From: Mameliella sp. MMSF_3455
GTDB taxonomy: Bacteria; Pseudomonadota; Alphaproteobacteria; Rhodobacterales; Rhodobacteraceae
Length of the DNA stretch: 64,000 bases
Direction: 5' to 3'
Assembly: GCF_030733205.1 (NCBI RefSeq)
Contig: NZ_JASHJL010000019.1
Location: 1 to 64,000 of the forward strand
Shown: positions 17,908 through 27,196 of the stretch, piece by piece
How the letters are laid out: each line of letters opens with the position of its first letter
Numbering within the stretch: the stretch's first letter is position 1
Made by a program: the position numbers and the translations under genes
Notes under the pieces: generated by a model
Databases searched by the model: none
Told to the model about the DNA's origin: nothing
The model's input: only the letters and a program-made list of their open reading frames with translations

Positions 17908-18587
17908 TGGCAATGCCCCTGCAAATCTCTGACCTGGAGGTGCGCGCAGGCCGCCGGATGCTTTTGACGGTTGCCGAGCTTTCCGCACCGGCGGGCGCCC
18001 TTATCGGCATTCGCGGCCCGTCAGGCGCCGGGAAATCGACATTCCTGCACGCCCTCAGCGGCCTGATCGAGGCGCGTGGGCGCCTGTGCTGGGGAGAGGT
18101 GGACCTGCCCCGCCTGCGGCCGGAACGCCGAACCGCCTTTCGCGCACGGAACATGGGCCTGATCTTTCAGGACTTCCTGTTGTTCGAAGAACTGTCGCCG
18201 CAGGACAACGCGGGGCTTTCAGGCCTTTTCAAGCCACGCCGTAACCGAGAGGCAATCGGCGCCCGTGCCGCCAAGGCGCTGGCCCGGCTGGGCGTGCCGG
18301 AGGGCACCCGCACGGTCGGGTCCTTTTCCGGCGGCGAGCGGCAAAGGGTGGCCATTGCGCGTGCGCTGGCAACCGATCCGGGCCTGTTGCTCGCCGATGA
18401 ACCGACCGCAAGTCTGGACCGCAGGGCTGCCGATGCCTTGATCGAAGATCTGACCGGCCTGGCGCGCGCTGGCGGCAAGACCCTGATCGCGGTGAGCCAC
18501 GATACCCACCTGCTTGAACGACTGGACCGCGTGCTGACGATCGAGGACGGGCAAGTGACGGAGGATACCGGGGTGCAGGCCGCATGA
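17907..18587 (+). CDS. ABC transporter ATP-binding protein (LolD/MacB type)
   Basis: A 226-residue ATPase: Walker A GPSGAGKST at about residues 37-45, signature SGGERQR, Walker B LLLADEPTASLD and the H-loop in AVSHDTH are all intact. The size and the permease encoded next to it place it with the LolD/MacB/FtsE group, which drives mechanical work on periplasmic partners more than classical import. It overlaps the permease gene by 4 nt. The Zur-like box upstream suggests expression in zinc shortage. Confidence 0.88.
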   Translation: MAMPLQISDLEVRAGRRMLLTVAELSAPAGALIGIRGPSGAGKSTFLHALSGLIEARGRLCWGEVDLPRLRPERRTAFRARNMGLIFQDFLLFEELSPQDNAGLSGLFKPRRNREAIGARAAKALARLGVPEGTRTVGSFSGGERQRVAIARALATDPGLLLADEPTASLDRRAADALIEDLTGLARAGGKTLIAVSHDTHLLERLDRVLTIEDGQVTEDTGVQAA

Positions 18588-19897
18588 GGGACAGTTGGGA
18601 CAGCCTCCCCGTCCTGGCGCAGGACCTGATCATTGCCGGGGCACTCTTGCTGCCTTTGCTGGTGATCGGGGGCGTTTTGATGCGGGGATTCCGCCCCCTG
18701 CCGTTGGTCCGCGCGCTGATGTGGCGGTTTCGCTGGGCCAACCTGTTGTTCATCCTGTTGATCGCCGTGTCGACCGGCATGGGCATCGGGCTGATCGCGC
18801 AAGAGCGCGGGCTGCGGATCGGCAGCGCGCAGGCGGCGGAGAAATTCGACCTGGTGGTGACCGCGCCCGGATCGGAACTGACCATGATGCTGGCGGCGGT
18901 CTTTCTGCAGCCCAGTGCCGTGCCCCTGCTGGATGGGGTGGCCTATGACCGGATTGCCAACCACCCCCAGGTACAGATCGCGGCGCCCATCGCCTTTGGT
19001 GACAGCCACGACGGCGCGCCGGTGGTCGGAACTATCACGGATTTTGTTACCTACCTCAGCGATGGCCGGATCGAAGGGCGGATATTCGCCCGCTCCGGCG
19101 AGGCCGTGGTCGGGGCGGCCATCGACCTGCAGATCGGCGATAGGTTCACGCCAGCCCACGGCCGGGGCAGTGGCGCAGATGCCGAGGCCCATGAAGGGGT
19201 CGAGATAGAGGTGGTCGGGCGGATGGCGCGCAGCGGCTCGCCCTGGGATCGCGCGATCCTGATCCCGGTCGAGACCGTCTGGGAGGTTCATGGCCTGGCC
19301 AATGGCCACACCTTCGAAGAGGGCGACAGGATCGGCCCTCCCTTCACCCCCGAGCTGTTCCCGGGCACCCCGGCGGTGATCGTTCATGCCGGAGAGCTCT
19401 GGGCCAATTACGCGCTGCGGTCGGAATTCACCGTGGCCGGTGAGACGATGGCCTTTTTCCCGGGCACCGTTCTGGCCGATCTTTACCGGGTTATGGGGGA
19501 CGTGCGGCAGGCCATGTCGGTGATGTCCATCGTGACCCAGGTGCTGGTGGCGGCCTCTGTCCTGTTGGGCCTGTTCATCCTCACACGCCTGTTCCAGCGG
19601 CAGTTGGCGATGCTGCGGGCGCTGGGGGCGCCGCGCCGCTTTGTCATGGCGGTGGTCTGGGGGTATGGCGTCACGCTGCTGGTGGCGGGAACGGCGCTTG
19701 GGCTGGCGTTCGGCTATGCCGCGGCCTTGGTCCTGTCGCGGATCGTGACGCAACGGACCGATATCCTGGTGACCGCGTCGATCACCTGGGCCGAGGTGAA
19801 CCTGGCGCTGGGCTTTCTGTCGGCCATGTCTCTTTTGTCGCTAGTTCCGGCGCTTGTCGTCCTGACGCGCCCCGTAGTGGAGAACCTACGCCAATGA
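18584..19897 (+). CDS. ABC transporter permease (FtsX/MacB family)
   Basis: A 437-residue permease with the MacB layout: N-terminal hydrophobic segments (about residues 14-33 and 48-68), a large periplasmic domain (about 85-310), then three C-terminal helices (about 315-430). It has two N-terminal hydrophobic segments rather than one. It overlaps the ATPase upstream and the His-rich protein downstream by 4 nt each. Its substrate is unknown; zinc or a zinc-carrying ligand is an inference from the operator and the partner. Confidence 0.85.
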   Translation: MRDSWDSLPVLAQDLIIAGALLLPLLVIGGVLMRGFRPLPLVRALMWRFRWANLLFILLIAVSTGMGIGLIAQERGLRIGSAQAAEKFDLVVTAPGSELTMMLAAVFLQPSAVPLLDGVAYDRIANHPQVQIAAPIAFGDSHDGAPVVGTITDFVTYLSDGRIEGRIFARSGEAVVGAAIDLQIGDRFTPAHGRGSGADAEAHEGVEIEVVGRMARSGSPWDRAILIPVETVWEVHGLANGHTFEEGDRIGPPFTPELFPGTPAVIVHAGELWANYALRSEFTVAGETMAFFPGTVLADLYRVMGDVRQAMSVMSIVTQVLVAASVLLGLFILTRLFQRQLAMLRALGAPRRFVMAVVWGYGVTLLVAGTALGLAFGYAAALVLSRIVTQRTDILVTASITWAEVNLALGFLSAMSLLSLVPALVVLTRPVVENLRQ

Positions 19898-20379
19898 AAC
19901 ACCTGCTTGCCGCACTGTTGCTGATGACCACCCCGGTTCTGGCCGAAGAGGGGCATGACCACGATGAGCCGGCCCACGCCTTTGAAATCGGCGGGCTGGA
20001 AATCCTGCATCCTTGGACCAATGCCACCGATCATGATCACGCGCTGCTGTTCATGGATCTGCACAACGAAGGCGCGGCCCCGGTCGAGATCCTGGGCGCA
20101 CGGCTGGACAGCGGCGTGGAAGGGCAGTTGGTCGGCTTTCGCATGAAGGGCGGCGAAATGGGGTTCGAGACCTTGCCGCCGATCCCGGTGGCCCCTGGTC
20201 GGCAGCTGGCGCTGGCGCCGGACGGGTTGGCGATCCGTTTCGACGGGCTTGAGGCAGTGCTGGAAGAGGGGCACCACTGGGAAGTGATCCTGCTGACCTC
20301 GGCCGGGGAACTGGAGATCGATGTCGTGATCGAGGCGGAAGACGCACGCCAGCACGGCCACGCGGGTCATTCGCACTGA
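19894..20379 (+). CDS. Histidine-rich periplasmic protein, PCu(A)C-like fold
   Basis: A 161-residue protein with a signal peptide (MKHLLAALLLMTTPVLAEEG). The mature N-terminus has GHDHDEPAHAF and the C-terminus has RQHGHAGHSH, both apt to bind metal. The middle, with EILHPWTNATDHDHALLFMD and MKGGEMGFETLPPIPVAPG, resembles the PCu(A)C (DUF461) copper-chaperone family, although a full H-M-x10-M-x21-H-x-M site is not obvious. It is the last gene of the operon and a likely periplasmic metal-binding partner of the ABC pair. Confidence 0.7.
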   Translation: MKHLLAALLLMTTPVLAEEGHDHDEPAHAFEIGGLEILHPWTNATDHDHALLFMDLHNEGAAPVEILGARLDSGVEGQLVGFRMKGGEMGFETLPPIPVAPGRQLALAPDGLAIRFDGLEAVLEEGHHWEVILLTSAGELEIDVVIEAEDARQHGHAGHSH

Positions 20380-20484
20380 GTTTTGTCGCAGGACCGGGCG
20401 GACGGGACCGGTGCGGCCCGCCTTGATGACCTTGCCCGGGGAGTTTTCCAGAGACGACACACGTAATGGCGTGGCTTTCAGCCT

Positions 20485-20519
20485 ATACATACTGCATACT
20501 TTTCGTATCCAGAATGTAT
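20485..20519 (+). promoter_or_regulatory. Nested inverted repeat upstream of the GntR gene
   Basis: ATACAT at 20485 and ATGTAT at 20514 form the outer arms; inside, GCATAC and GTATCC form a second pair. The centre is AT-rich. It lies 26 bp before the start codon of the GntR gene, as an autoregulatory operator would. Confidence 0.45.
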
Positions 20520-20544
20520 TGAGGCGTCCTGTGGACGAAACGCG

Positions 20545-21243
20545 ATGACTGCCAGCCCAAAGGAAATCTGCCGCGAGGCGCTGCGAGAACGGATCCTGTT
20601 GCAGGACCTGCCGCCGGGGACAGAGTTGGACGAGGGCCGGATTGCCGCCGATTTCGGCCTGTCACGCACGCCGCTGCGTGAGATCTTTCAGGTCCTGGCG
20701 GGCGAAGGATACCTGCGGTTGGAGGCAAACCGGGGCGCCCGGGTCGTTTCGCTAGAGCTTGCGAGTTTGCGGGCGTTCCTGCAGACCGCACCGCTGATCC
20801 TGGCCACGGCTGCGCGATTGGCGGCCGAGGTCCGGGGTGGCGAGGGGCTGGAGGCGCTGAAGGCGGCGCAACTGCGGTTCCAGCAGGCCCTGGAAAGCGC
20901 GGACGACGGGGCGGCGGCGCTCGCGGATCACGGGTTTCATGCGCAGGTCGGCGAGATGGCGGCGAACCCCTACATGCTGCCCGCGCTGAACCGGTTGCTG
21001 ATCGACCAGACCCGCCTCAGCCGCGGACTCTACAGCCCCGGCACCAAGAAAGCGCGCAAGCTGGTCAAGAAGGCCGTGCAGCAGCACGAGGCCCTGATCG
21101 GCGCCATCGAAACCGGCGCAGCGGACCAAGCCGCCGACCTGGCCCTGCAACACTGGGAACTGTCTCGTGGCCATATGGAGAGTTTCCTGCGCCCTGATCC
21201 GCTGCCGATGGCGCCGGTGGCGCAGGGCGCGGGTGCGGACTAG
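20545..21243 (+). CDS. GntR family transcriptional regulator (FCD type)
   Basis: A 232-residue regulator. The winged HTH covers about residues 5-70 with LDEGRIAADFGLSRTPLREI and a wing at RLEANRGARVV. A helical FCD effector domain fills the rest, with ADHGFHAQV contributing a probable metal/ligand histidine. Its target is not clear: the genes upstream on the same strand belong to the zinc-like operon, and cueR is convergent, sharing 4 bp at the 3' ends. It may act elsewhere. Confidence 0.88.
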   Translation: MTASPKEICREALRERILLQDLPPGTELDEGRIAADFGLSRTPLREIFQVLAGEGYLRLEANRGARVVSLELASLRAFLQTAPLILATAARLAAEVRGGEGLEALKAAQLRFQQALESADDGAAALADHGFHAQVGEMAANPYMLPALNRLLIDQTRLSRGLYSPGTKKARKLVKKAVQQHEALIGAIETGAADQAADLALQHWELSRGHMESFLRPDPLPMAPVAQGAGAD

Positions 21244-21629
21244 TTCCCTTCGGCCAGGTCCTTGAGGATCGGGCAATCAGGACGGTCATCGCCGTGGCAG
21301 GCATCAACCAGGGTCGCCAGCGTATCGCGCATCCCCTGCAACTGGGCGATCTTTTCGTCGATCCGGGTAAGGTGTTCCTCGGCCACACGCTTGACGTCGG
21401 CGCTGGCACGGTGATCGTCCTGGTAGAGGCCGACAAGAACGCGGCAGTCCTCGATCGAAAACCCCAGCGCGCGGGCCCGCGCCAGAAAGGCCAGTTTGTG
21501 CAGATCGCTGTCGCGAAAGGCGCGGTAGCCGTTGGCGTCGCGCGGCGGTTTCACCAGGCCGATGTCCTCGTAGTAACGGATCGTCTTGGCCGGCAGTCCG
21601 GCCCGTTCCGCGACCTCTCCGATGTTCAT
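21240..21629 (-). CDS. cueR: Cu(I)-responsive MerR family regulator
   Basis: A 129-residue MerR protein. The DNA-binding region has [21 protein letters not shown], followed by a dimerisation helix and a metal loop [13 protein letters not shown]. The two cysteines of that loop are the CueR Cu(I) ligands. It overlaps the copA stop by 4 nt on the same strand, so it is co-transcribed downstream of copA and would regulate its own operon. Confidence 0.93.
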   Translation of the reverse strand: MNIGEVAERAGLPAKTIRYYEDIGLVKPPRDANGYRAFRDSDLHKLAFLARARALGFSIEDCRVLVGLYQDDHRASADVKRVAEEHLTRIDEKIAQLQGMRDTLATLVDACHGDDRPDCPILKDLAEGN

Positions 21630-24094
21630 GCCGTTACCTCCCGGGTTTGGGGCTCTGTGGCGGCGGGGGCGTCGCCAAGCGCCCCTTGCAGCCCGCGCAG
21701 GCGCAATGCGTTGGTCAGGACAAAGACCGAGGACAGCGCCATCGCGCCAGCCGCCAGCATGGGCGAGAGCAACATGCCGGTCAGCGGATACAGCAGGCCT
21801 GCCGCAACAGGGATCAGCGCCACGTTGTAGCCGAAGGCCCAGACCAGGTTCTGCCGGATGTTGCGCATCACTGCCCGGCTGACATGCAGCGCATTGACGG
21901 CCCCGGCGACCGCCCCTGAGGACAGCACCACGTCGGCGCTTTCGATGGCGACATCTGTGCCGGTGCCGATGGCAAGGCCGACATCTGCCTCTGCCAAGGC
22001 GGGCGCGTCGTTGATGCCGTCCCCGACAAAGATCACGGGGCCAAAGCGGTCACGCAGTTCGCGCACGGCATCCAGTTTGCCTTCGGGCAGCACCTCGGCC
22101 TGGATCTGGTCGATGCCCAGGTCTGCGCCGATGGCCTCGGCTACGGGCCGCGCATCGCCCGAGATCATGGCCACGCGTATGCCGGCCCGTTTCAGGGCGT
22201 CCACGGCAGTGCGGGCGCCGGGCTTGATCCGGTCGGCCACCGCGAAGGCGCCGGCCAGCATGCCGTCCACGGCAACCAGCACCGGGGTCTGGGCGGCACG
22301 TTCCATCTGGTGCAGAGCGTCGGAGAGCGGGGTCATGTTGATGTTCTCGCGCGCCATCAGCCGCGCATTGCCGACCAGAACGGCGTGGCCTTCGACCCGC
22401 GCGCGCAACCCGTGTCCGGGAATGGCCTCGACCTCTTGGGCGGCAGGGGCTGGACCTGCGGCTTTCTCCAGGGCGCGGGCGATGGGATGTTCCGAACCCT
22501 GTTCGGCGGCGGCGGCGAGGCGCAGGACCGTGTCCGCATCGAACCCGGGCGCGGGTTCGCTGTGCACCAGTGCGGGGCGACCCTCGGTCAGTGTACCGGT
22601 CTTGTCAAAGGCGATCACCTTGGCGCCATCCAGCCTTTGGAGCGCCTCGCCTTTGCGAAACAGGATGCCCAGTTCGGCCGCGCGCCCAGTGCCCACCATG
22701 ATCGAGACCGGCGTGGCCAGGCCCATCGCACAGGGGCAGGCGATGATGAGGACAGAGACACCGGCGACCAGCGCAAAGGTCAGGCCGGGCCCGAAGATCA
22801 GCCAGGCGAGGACCGTGAGGGCGGCGATGACCAGCACCGCGGGGACGAACCACAGCACCACCTTGTCGGCCAGCGCCTGGATCGGAAGCCGCGCGCCCTG
22901 CGCCTGTTCCACCATCGAGACGATGCGCGACAGGACCGTGTCGGCGCCCACCGCCTCGGCCCGTACACGCAGCGCGCCGGCGCCGTTGACCGTACCGCCG
23001 ATGACCTGCGCGCCTTCGGATTTCTCGACCGGGGCAGGTTCCCCGGTGACCATGCTTTCCTCGACAAAGGACCGGCCCGAGATCACGATGCCATCCGTGG
23101 CGATCCGTTCGCCGGGGCGGACCTGCAGGATGTCGCCGGTCTGCAGTTCAGTAAATGGAATTTCTGCGGTTCCGAAGTCGCGTTCGACGCGGGCCATGTC
23201 GGGACGCAGGTCGAGCAGGTGGCGAATGGCGGCGCCGGTGCGCCCCTTGGCGCGCGCTTCCAGCCAGCGGCCCATGAGGATCAGCGTGACGATCACAGCA
23301 GCCGCCTCGAAATAGACGGCCCGGGCGGATTCCGGCAGCAGCGCCGGGGCAAAGAGCGCAACCGAGGAATAGCCCCATGCCGCCAGCGTCCCCAGCGCGA
23401 CCAGCGAGTTCATGTCGGGGGCGCCCTTGACCAGCAGTGGCAGGCCAATGCGGTAGAACCGGCGGCCCGGCCCCACCAGGACCAGCGTCGTCAGCATGAA
23501 TTGTACCGTCCACCACAGCGTTTGCCCCAAGGTGGCGTCAATCCAGTGGTGCAGGGCGGGGACGAGGTGGCCGCCCATGACACCGAGGAAGACCGGCAGG
23601 GTCAGGGCGCCCGCGATCAGGGTTTGCCGTTTCAGTGCAGCGGCTTCCTCGGCCTGGCGGGCGGTTGCATCGGGGGTCTCACCCGAGTCCAACGGCGTGG
23701 CCGGGTAGCCCGCCGCTGTCACGGCCTCGACCAGGGTCTGCGGATCGACACTGCCTGCCAGAAGCAGTGCCTCGGCGGTCTGCGCAGTCAGGTTAACACG
23801 CGCTTCCAGCACGCCGGGCAAAGCGGCCAGCGCCATTTCCACCCGGCCCACGCAAGAGGCGCAGCTCATGCCTTCGATGCGCAGGCGGATGCGCTGTTCA
23901 GCGGCAGGATACCCGGCCGTCTCGAGCGCGTCGCGCAACTCCCCGGCGCCGGTTTCGGTCTCGACCGTGGCCATCCGGTTGGCGAGGTTGACGTTTGCCT
24001 CGCCCACGCCTTCGACGCCTTCCAGCGCGCGCGTTGCCCGTCCGGCACAGCCGCCGCAGGTCATTCCGGTTACTTCGAATCGCAATCGAGTCAT
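21626..24094 (-). CDS. copA: Copper-translocating P-type ATPase
   Basis: An 822-residue P1B-type ATPase. Two N-terminal HMA domains carry GMTCGGC (Cys 13 and 16) and GMSCASC (Cys 78 and 81). The ion channel has [11 protein letters not shown], followed by the DKTGTLTEG phosphorylation site, the SEHPIA nucleotide motif and [14 protein letters not shown]. All hallmarks are present, and it should export Cu(I) to the periplasm. The frame is open upstream of 24094, but the homology starts at [16 protein letters not shown] CueR-type promoter precedes it. Confidence 0.97.
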   Translation of the reverse strand: MTRLRFEVTGMTCGGCAGRATRALEGVEGVGEANVNLANRMATVETETGAGELRDALETAGYPAAEQRIRLRIEGMSCASCVGRVEMALAALPGVLEARVNLTAQTAEALLLAGSVDPQTLVEAVTAAGYPATPLDSGETPDATARQAEEAAALKRQTLIAGALTLPVFLGVMGGHLVPALHHWIDATLGQTLWWTVQFMLTTLVLVGPGRRFYRIGLPLLVKGAPDMNSLVALGTLAAWGYSSVALFAPALLPESARAVYFEAAAVIVTLILMGRWLEARAKGRTGAAIRHLLDLRPDMARVERDFGTAEIPFTELQTGDILQVRPGERIATDGIVISGRSFVEESMVTGEPAPVEKSEGAQVIGGTVNGAGALRVRAEAVGADTVLSRIVSMVEQAQGARLPIQALADKVVLWFVPAVLVIAALTVLAWLIFGPGLTFALVAGVSVLIIACPCAMGLATPVSIMVGTGRAAELGILFRKGEALQRLDGAKVIAFDKTGTLTEGRPALVHSEPAPGFDADTVLRLAAAAEQGSEHPIARALEKAAGPAPAAQEVEAIPGHGLRARVEGHAVLVGNARLMARENINMTPLSDALHQMERAAQTPVLVAVDGMLAGAFAVADRIKPGARTAVDALKRAGIRVAMISGDARPVAEAIGADLGIDQIQAEVLPEGKLDAVRELRDRFGPVIFVGDGINDAPALAEADVGLAIGTGTDVAIESADVVLSSGAVAGAVNALHVSRAVMRNIRQNLVWAFGYNVALIPVAAGLLYPLTGMLLSPMLAAGAMALSSVFVLTNALRLRGLQGALGDAPAATEPQTREVTA

Positions 24095-24115
24095 GGATCG
24101 TGCCTCCTGCGACTG

Positions 24116-24146
24116 GATATGGGGGTTCCAGTCATGGGAAGGTAAA
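24116..24146 (-). promoter_or_regulatory. CueR-type promoter of copA-cueR
   Basis: On the minus strand, -35 TTTACC and -10 CATATC are separated by 19 bp, the long spacer typical of MerR-activated promoters. The spacer contains CTTCCCATGACTGGAA, the dyad expected for CueR. It begins 22 bp upstream of the copA start codon. Confidence 0.8.
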
Positions 24147-24171
24147 GACCTGACGACGTTTTTTTTGAGGC

Positions 24172-25356
24172 TTAGCCCAGACCGGTTTCCTGCGCGATCT
24201 GCGCGCGCGACTTGCGTGCCCGTTCCGTGGCGGATTTCAACTGCCCGCAGGCTGCCATGATGTCCTCTCCCCGCGGGGTGCGGATCGGCGAGGCATAGCC
24301 GGCCTTGTAGATAATATCCGCGAACTTCTCGATCCGCGACCAATCCGACCGCTGGTAGGGCGAGCCGGGCCATTCGTTGAAGGGGATCAGGTTGATCTTG
24401 GCCGGGATACCCTTGATCAGCTTGACCAACCGCCGCGCGTCCTCGTCCGTGTCGTTCACATCCTTGAGCATCACGTATTCAAAGGTGATGCGTTCCGAGT
24501 TCGACAGGCGCGGGTATTCGCGCAGCGCGTTCAGCAGGGTTTCGATGTTCCAACGCTTGTTGATCGGCACCAGCTTGTCGCGCACCTCGTCGGTGGTGGC
24601 GTGAAAGCTTACCGCCAGCTGACAACCGATTTCCTCGGCGGTCTTGGCGATTTCCGGCACCACGCCAGAGGTGGACAGGGTGATACGGCGGCGCGACAGG
24701 GCGATGCCTTCACCGTCCATCGCGATCTTCATCGCGTCACGAACGTTCTCAAAGTTGTACAGCGGCTCGCCCATGCCCATCAGGACGATATTCGACAACA
24801 GGCGCGGGCCGCTCTCGCCCGTGCCGGTGCCCGGTTCCGGCCATTCGTCCAGGTCATCGCGCGCCAGCATGATCTGCCCGACGATCTCTCCGGCGGTCAG
24901 GTTGCGAACCAGCTTCTGTGTGCCGGTATGGCAGAAGGAACAGGTCAGCGTGCAGCCCACCTGCGAGGAAATGCACAGCGTGCCGCGGTCTTCCTCGGGG
25001 ATGTAGACCACTTCGACCTCGTGCCCGCCGGCGATGCGGACAAGGTACTTGCGCGTGCCATCGGCCGAAACCTGACGCGAAACCATCTCGGGCAACGCGA
25101 TCACGAAGTTTTCCGCCAGCAATGCGCGATAGGGTTTGGCCAGGTTGGTCATGGCGTCGAAATCGCGCACGCCCCAGTGATACAGCCACTGCCAGACCTG
25201 GTTGACCCGCATCTTGACCTGTTTTTCCGGTGTGCCGGCGGCCAACAGCGCCTCGCGCAGTTGCGGGCGGGTCAGGCCGATGATGTTCATCAGTCCCTCC
25301 GGCAGCTTGCGGGGGACGGTCAAGAGATCCTGGGTAATGGGCGTCGTCGCAGTCAT
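24172..25356 (-). CDS. rlmN: 23S rRNA (adenine2503-C2)-methyltransferase
   Basis: A 394-residue radical SAM enzyme that methylates A2503 of 23S rRNA and A37 of some tRNAs. The cluster motif C-x3-C-x2-C is seen as [14 protein letters not shown]; the N-terminal [14 protein letters not shown] and [13 protein letters not shown] near the end (with the catalytic cysteine) are typical. The chosen ATG at 25356 gives the usual length. It is monocistronic, and its end lies just before the copA promoter. Confidence 0.96.
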   Translation of the reverse strand: MTATTPITQDLLTVPRKLPEGLMNIIGLTRPQLREALLAAGTPEKQVKMRVNQVWQWLYHWGVRDFDAMTNLAKPYRALLAENFVIALPEMVSRQVSADGTRKYLVRIAGGHEVEVVYIPEEDRGTLCISSQVGCTLTCSFCHTGTQKLVRNLTAGEIVGQIMLARDDLDEWPEPGTGTGESGPRLLSNIVLMGMGEPLYNFENVRDAMKIAMDGEGIALSRRRITLSTSGVVPEIAKTAEEIGCQLAVSFHATTDEVRDKLVPINKRWNIETLLNALREYPRLSNSERITFEYVMLKDVNDTDEDARRLVKLIKGIPAKINLIPFNEWPGSPYQRSDWSRIEKFADIIYKAGYASPIRTPRGEDIMAACGQLKSATERARKSRAQIAQETGLG

Positions 25357-25501
25357 GCGAAAAGGCTCCTGTCTGGCGCGAAGCCCGCCGTATACAGGAT
25401 TCGCAGGCAAAGCCAAAGGGCCGGATGACATTTCGTCACGCGGCCCCTGCTTCTTCTCTCTTCAAATACTCAAGAAACGGCCTTGGGCCGTTCCCCTCGG
25501 A

Positions 25502-26029
25502 TCAGGAACAGCGCGCCTCGGCGTCTTCAAAGGCGGCGGTGAACCCAAGCAGCGAGAAGGTGTCCTTGGTGGTGGTCCCGCGCGAGGAAACGGCGGTGAT
25601 CACCGCGTCCGCGCCGCGCTTCATCGCGGTGATGATCCGGGTGTCGTCCTGCGGGGTGGCCGGCCAGGCCCATTCGCCTTCGGTATAAAGCTCGAACTCG
25701 CTGTCGCCGATCACCACGTTGACGGTCGACCCGTCCGCGAAGGGATAGCCGCCGGTAAAGGCGACCTGGCCGCTGACCCCTGCCTCGGGACGGAAGAAGA
25801 CCATCAACAGGATCTCGCCCCGCGTCACGGCGACCACGCGGCCGTCCTTGGTGTTGACGCTTTCCTTGTAGGTGGTCACGGCCCAGCATTCGCGGGGCGT
25901 TTCCTCTTCGAACACCGACCAGTCCGTCATCGCGTCCACGCGCGCCGTACTGCTATCCTGCGCGCCTGCTGCCGCCGCGCTCAGCACAAGGGCGAGCGCG
26001 CCCAATCCCCGACCCAGACCTGAAATCAT
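25502..26029 (-). CDS. Secreted IalB-like (invasion-associated locus B) protein
   Basis: A 175-residue protein with a signal peptide (GALALVLSAAAAGAQ). The mature part has the IalB pattern: DWSVFEEETPRECWAV, then a beta-rich domain and a C-terminal Cys at EARCS. The two cysteines may pair. IalB-family proteins are common in non-pathogenic alphaproteobacteria, and the name does not imply invasion. It is separated from rlmN by about 145 bp that contain a short Rhodobacterales-type repeat remnant. Confidence 0.75.
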   Translation of the reverse strand: MISGLGRGLGALALVLSAAAAGAQDSSTARVDAMTDWSVFEEETPRECWAVTTYKESVNTKDGRVVAVTRGEILLMVFFRPEAGVSGQVAFTGGYPFADGSTVNVVIGDSEFELYTEGEWAWPATPQDDTRIITAMKRGADAVITAVSSRGTTTKDTFSLLGFTAAFEDAEARCS

Positions 26030-26197
26030 TCCTGCAGCCTCCAGCTGTCTCTACCTCGACTTCCGCACTGGGCCTTGAATGTCCCGGATGGCCCGCACAC
26101 GAAAGGGTTTTTATCTCGACGGCGGGACAATAGCCTGAAAGAAGTCGGGCGTAAAAGCCCCGGTGGCAGATTATCGCTCAACTGTTGGAGGTTGTTC

Positions 26198-27196
26198 ATG
26201 ACAGCGGTTCCCCTGGTCGAAATTCATCGCGGACCCGTGATCGAAAGCTGGCATTCCGGGCACGCCGTGATCTGTGACACCGCGGGCGAAATCGTCGATG
26301 CCTGGGGCGACCCCGAGGCGGTAATCCTGCCGCGCAGTTCGGCCAAGATGCTCCAGGCGCTGCCGCTCGTGTCCTCGGGCGCGGCGCGGGAGGCCGGGCT
26401 GGGGGCAGAGCGGCTGGCACTGGCCTGTGCCTCTCATAACGGGGCGCCGCTGCATGCGCGGCTGGTGGGCGATTGGCTGGCCGAACGGGGCCTGACCGAG
26501 GATGACCTGCTGTGCGGGCCACAGCCCTCGCGGGACAAGGAATTGCGGTTCTCGATGATCCGGGAGGGGCAAGACCCCGGGCGTGTGCTGAACAACTGTT
26601 CCGGCAAGCACACCGGCTTTCTGACCTTGACGCAGCACTTGAAGGCGGGACCGGATTACGTCGATCCCGCGCATCCCGTGCAGTTGGCCTGCCGCGAGGC
26701 CTTCGAAGAGGTGACCGGCGAAACCAGCCCGGGGTTCGGCATCGACGGCTGTTCGGCCCCGAACTTCGCCACCACGATGACCGGCATGGCGCGCGCGATG
26801 GCGTTCTTTGCGGGCGCAGCGGGGCGGGGCGATGCGCAGTCGCGGGCGGCGGCGGAACTGGTGGAGGCGATGATCGCACACCCCGTTCTGGTCGCGGGCG
26901 AGGGGCGTGCCTGCACCCTGCTGATGCAGGCCGCGAAAGAGCCGGTGGCACTCAAGACCGGTGCAGAGGGATATTTCATCGCCATACTGCCCGCGCGCGG
27001 CCTGGGCGTGGCGGTCAAGATCGCGGATGGGGCGACGCGCGCCTCGGAATGCGTGATCGCGGCGCTGATGGTGCGATTGGGGGTGCTCGACGCGGACCAC
27101 CCGGATGTGGCGCGCTTCCTGAATCCGCCGATTAGCAACTGGGACGGGTTGGTGACCGGGGAAATCCGGCCCGTGGCGGGGCTGGTCAGGCAGTGA
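26198..27196 (+). CDS. Asparaginase (L-asparaginase II family)
   Basis: A 332-residue protein of the rhizobial-type asparaginase family, distinct from E. coli AnsA/B. Family blocks are VEIHRGPVIESWHSGHAV, PRSSAKMLQALPL, LACASHNGAPLHARLV, LNNCSGKHTGFL and GIDGCSAPNFATTM, with the Ser-Lys pair expected for catalysis. It would hydrolyse asparagine to aspartate and ammonia. The frame is open from 26075; I start at the ATG at 26198. Its last 11 bp overlap the convergent serB gene. Confidence 0.9.
   Translation: MTAVPLVEIHRGPVIESWHSGHAVICDTAGEIVDAWGDPEAVILPRSSAKMLQALPLVSSGAAREAGLGAERLALACASHNGAPLHARLVGDWLAERGLTEDDLLCGPQPSRDKELRFSMIREGQDPGRVLNNCSGKHTGFLTLTQHLKAGPDYVDPAHPVQLACREAFEEVTGETSPGFGIDGCSAPNFATTMTGMARAMAFFAGAAGRGDAQSRAAAELVEAMIAHPVLVAGEGRACTLLMQAAKEPVALKTGAEGYFIAILPARGLGVAVKIADGATRASECVIAALMVRLGVLDADHPDVARFLNPPISNWDGLVTGEIRPVAGLVRQ

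Noticed and set aside
18167-19753. Long minus-strand ORF over the ABC permease
   Set aside because: Shadow of the permease and ATPase genes; composition is not protein-like.
22310-24145. Long plus-strand ORF (611 codons) over copA
   Set aside because: Antisense shadow of copA; His/Gln/Arg-rich without any family match.
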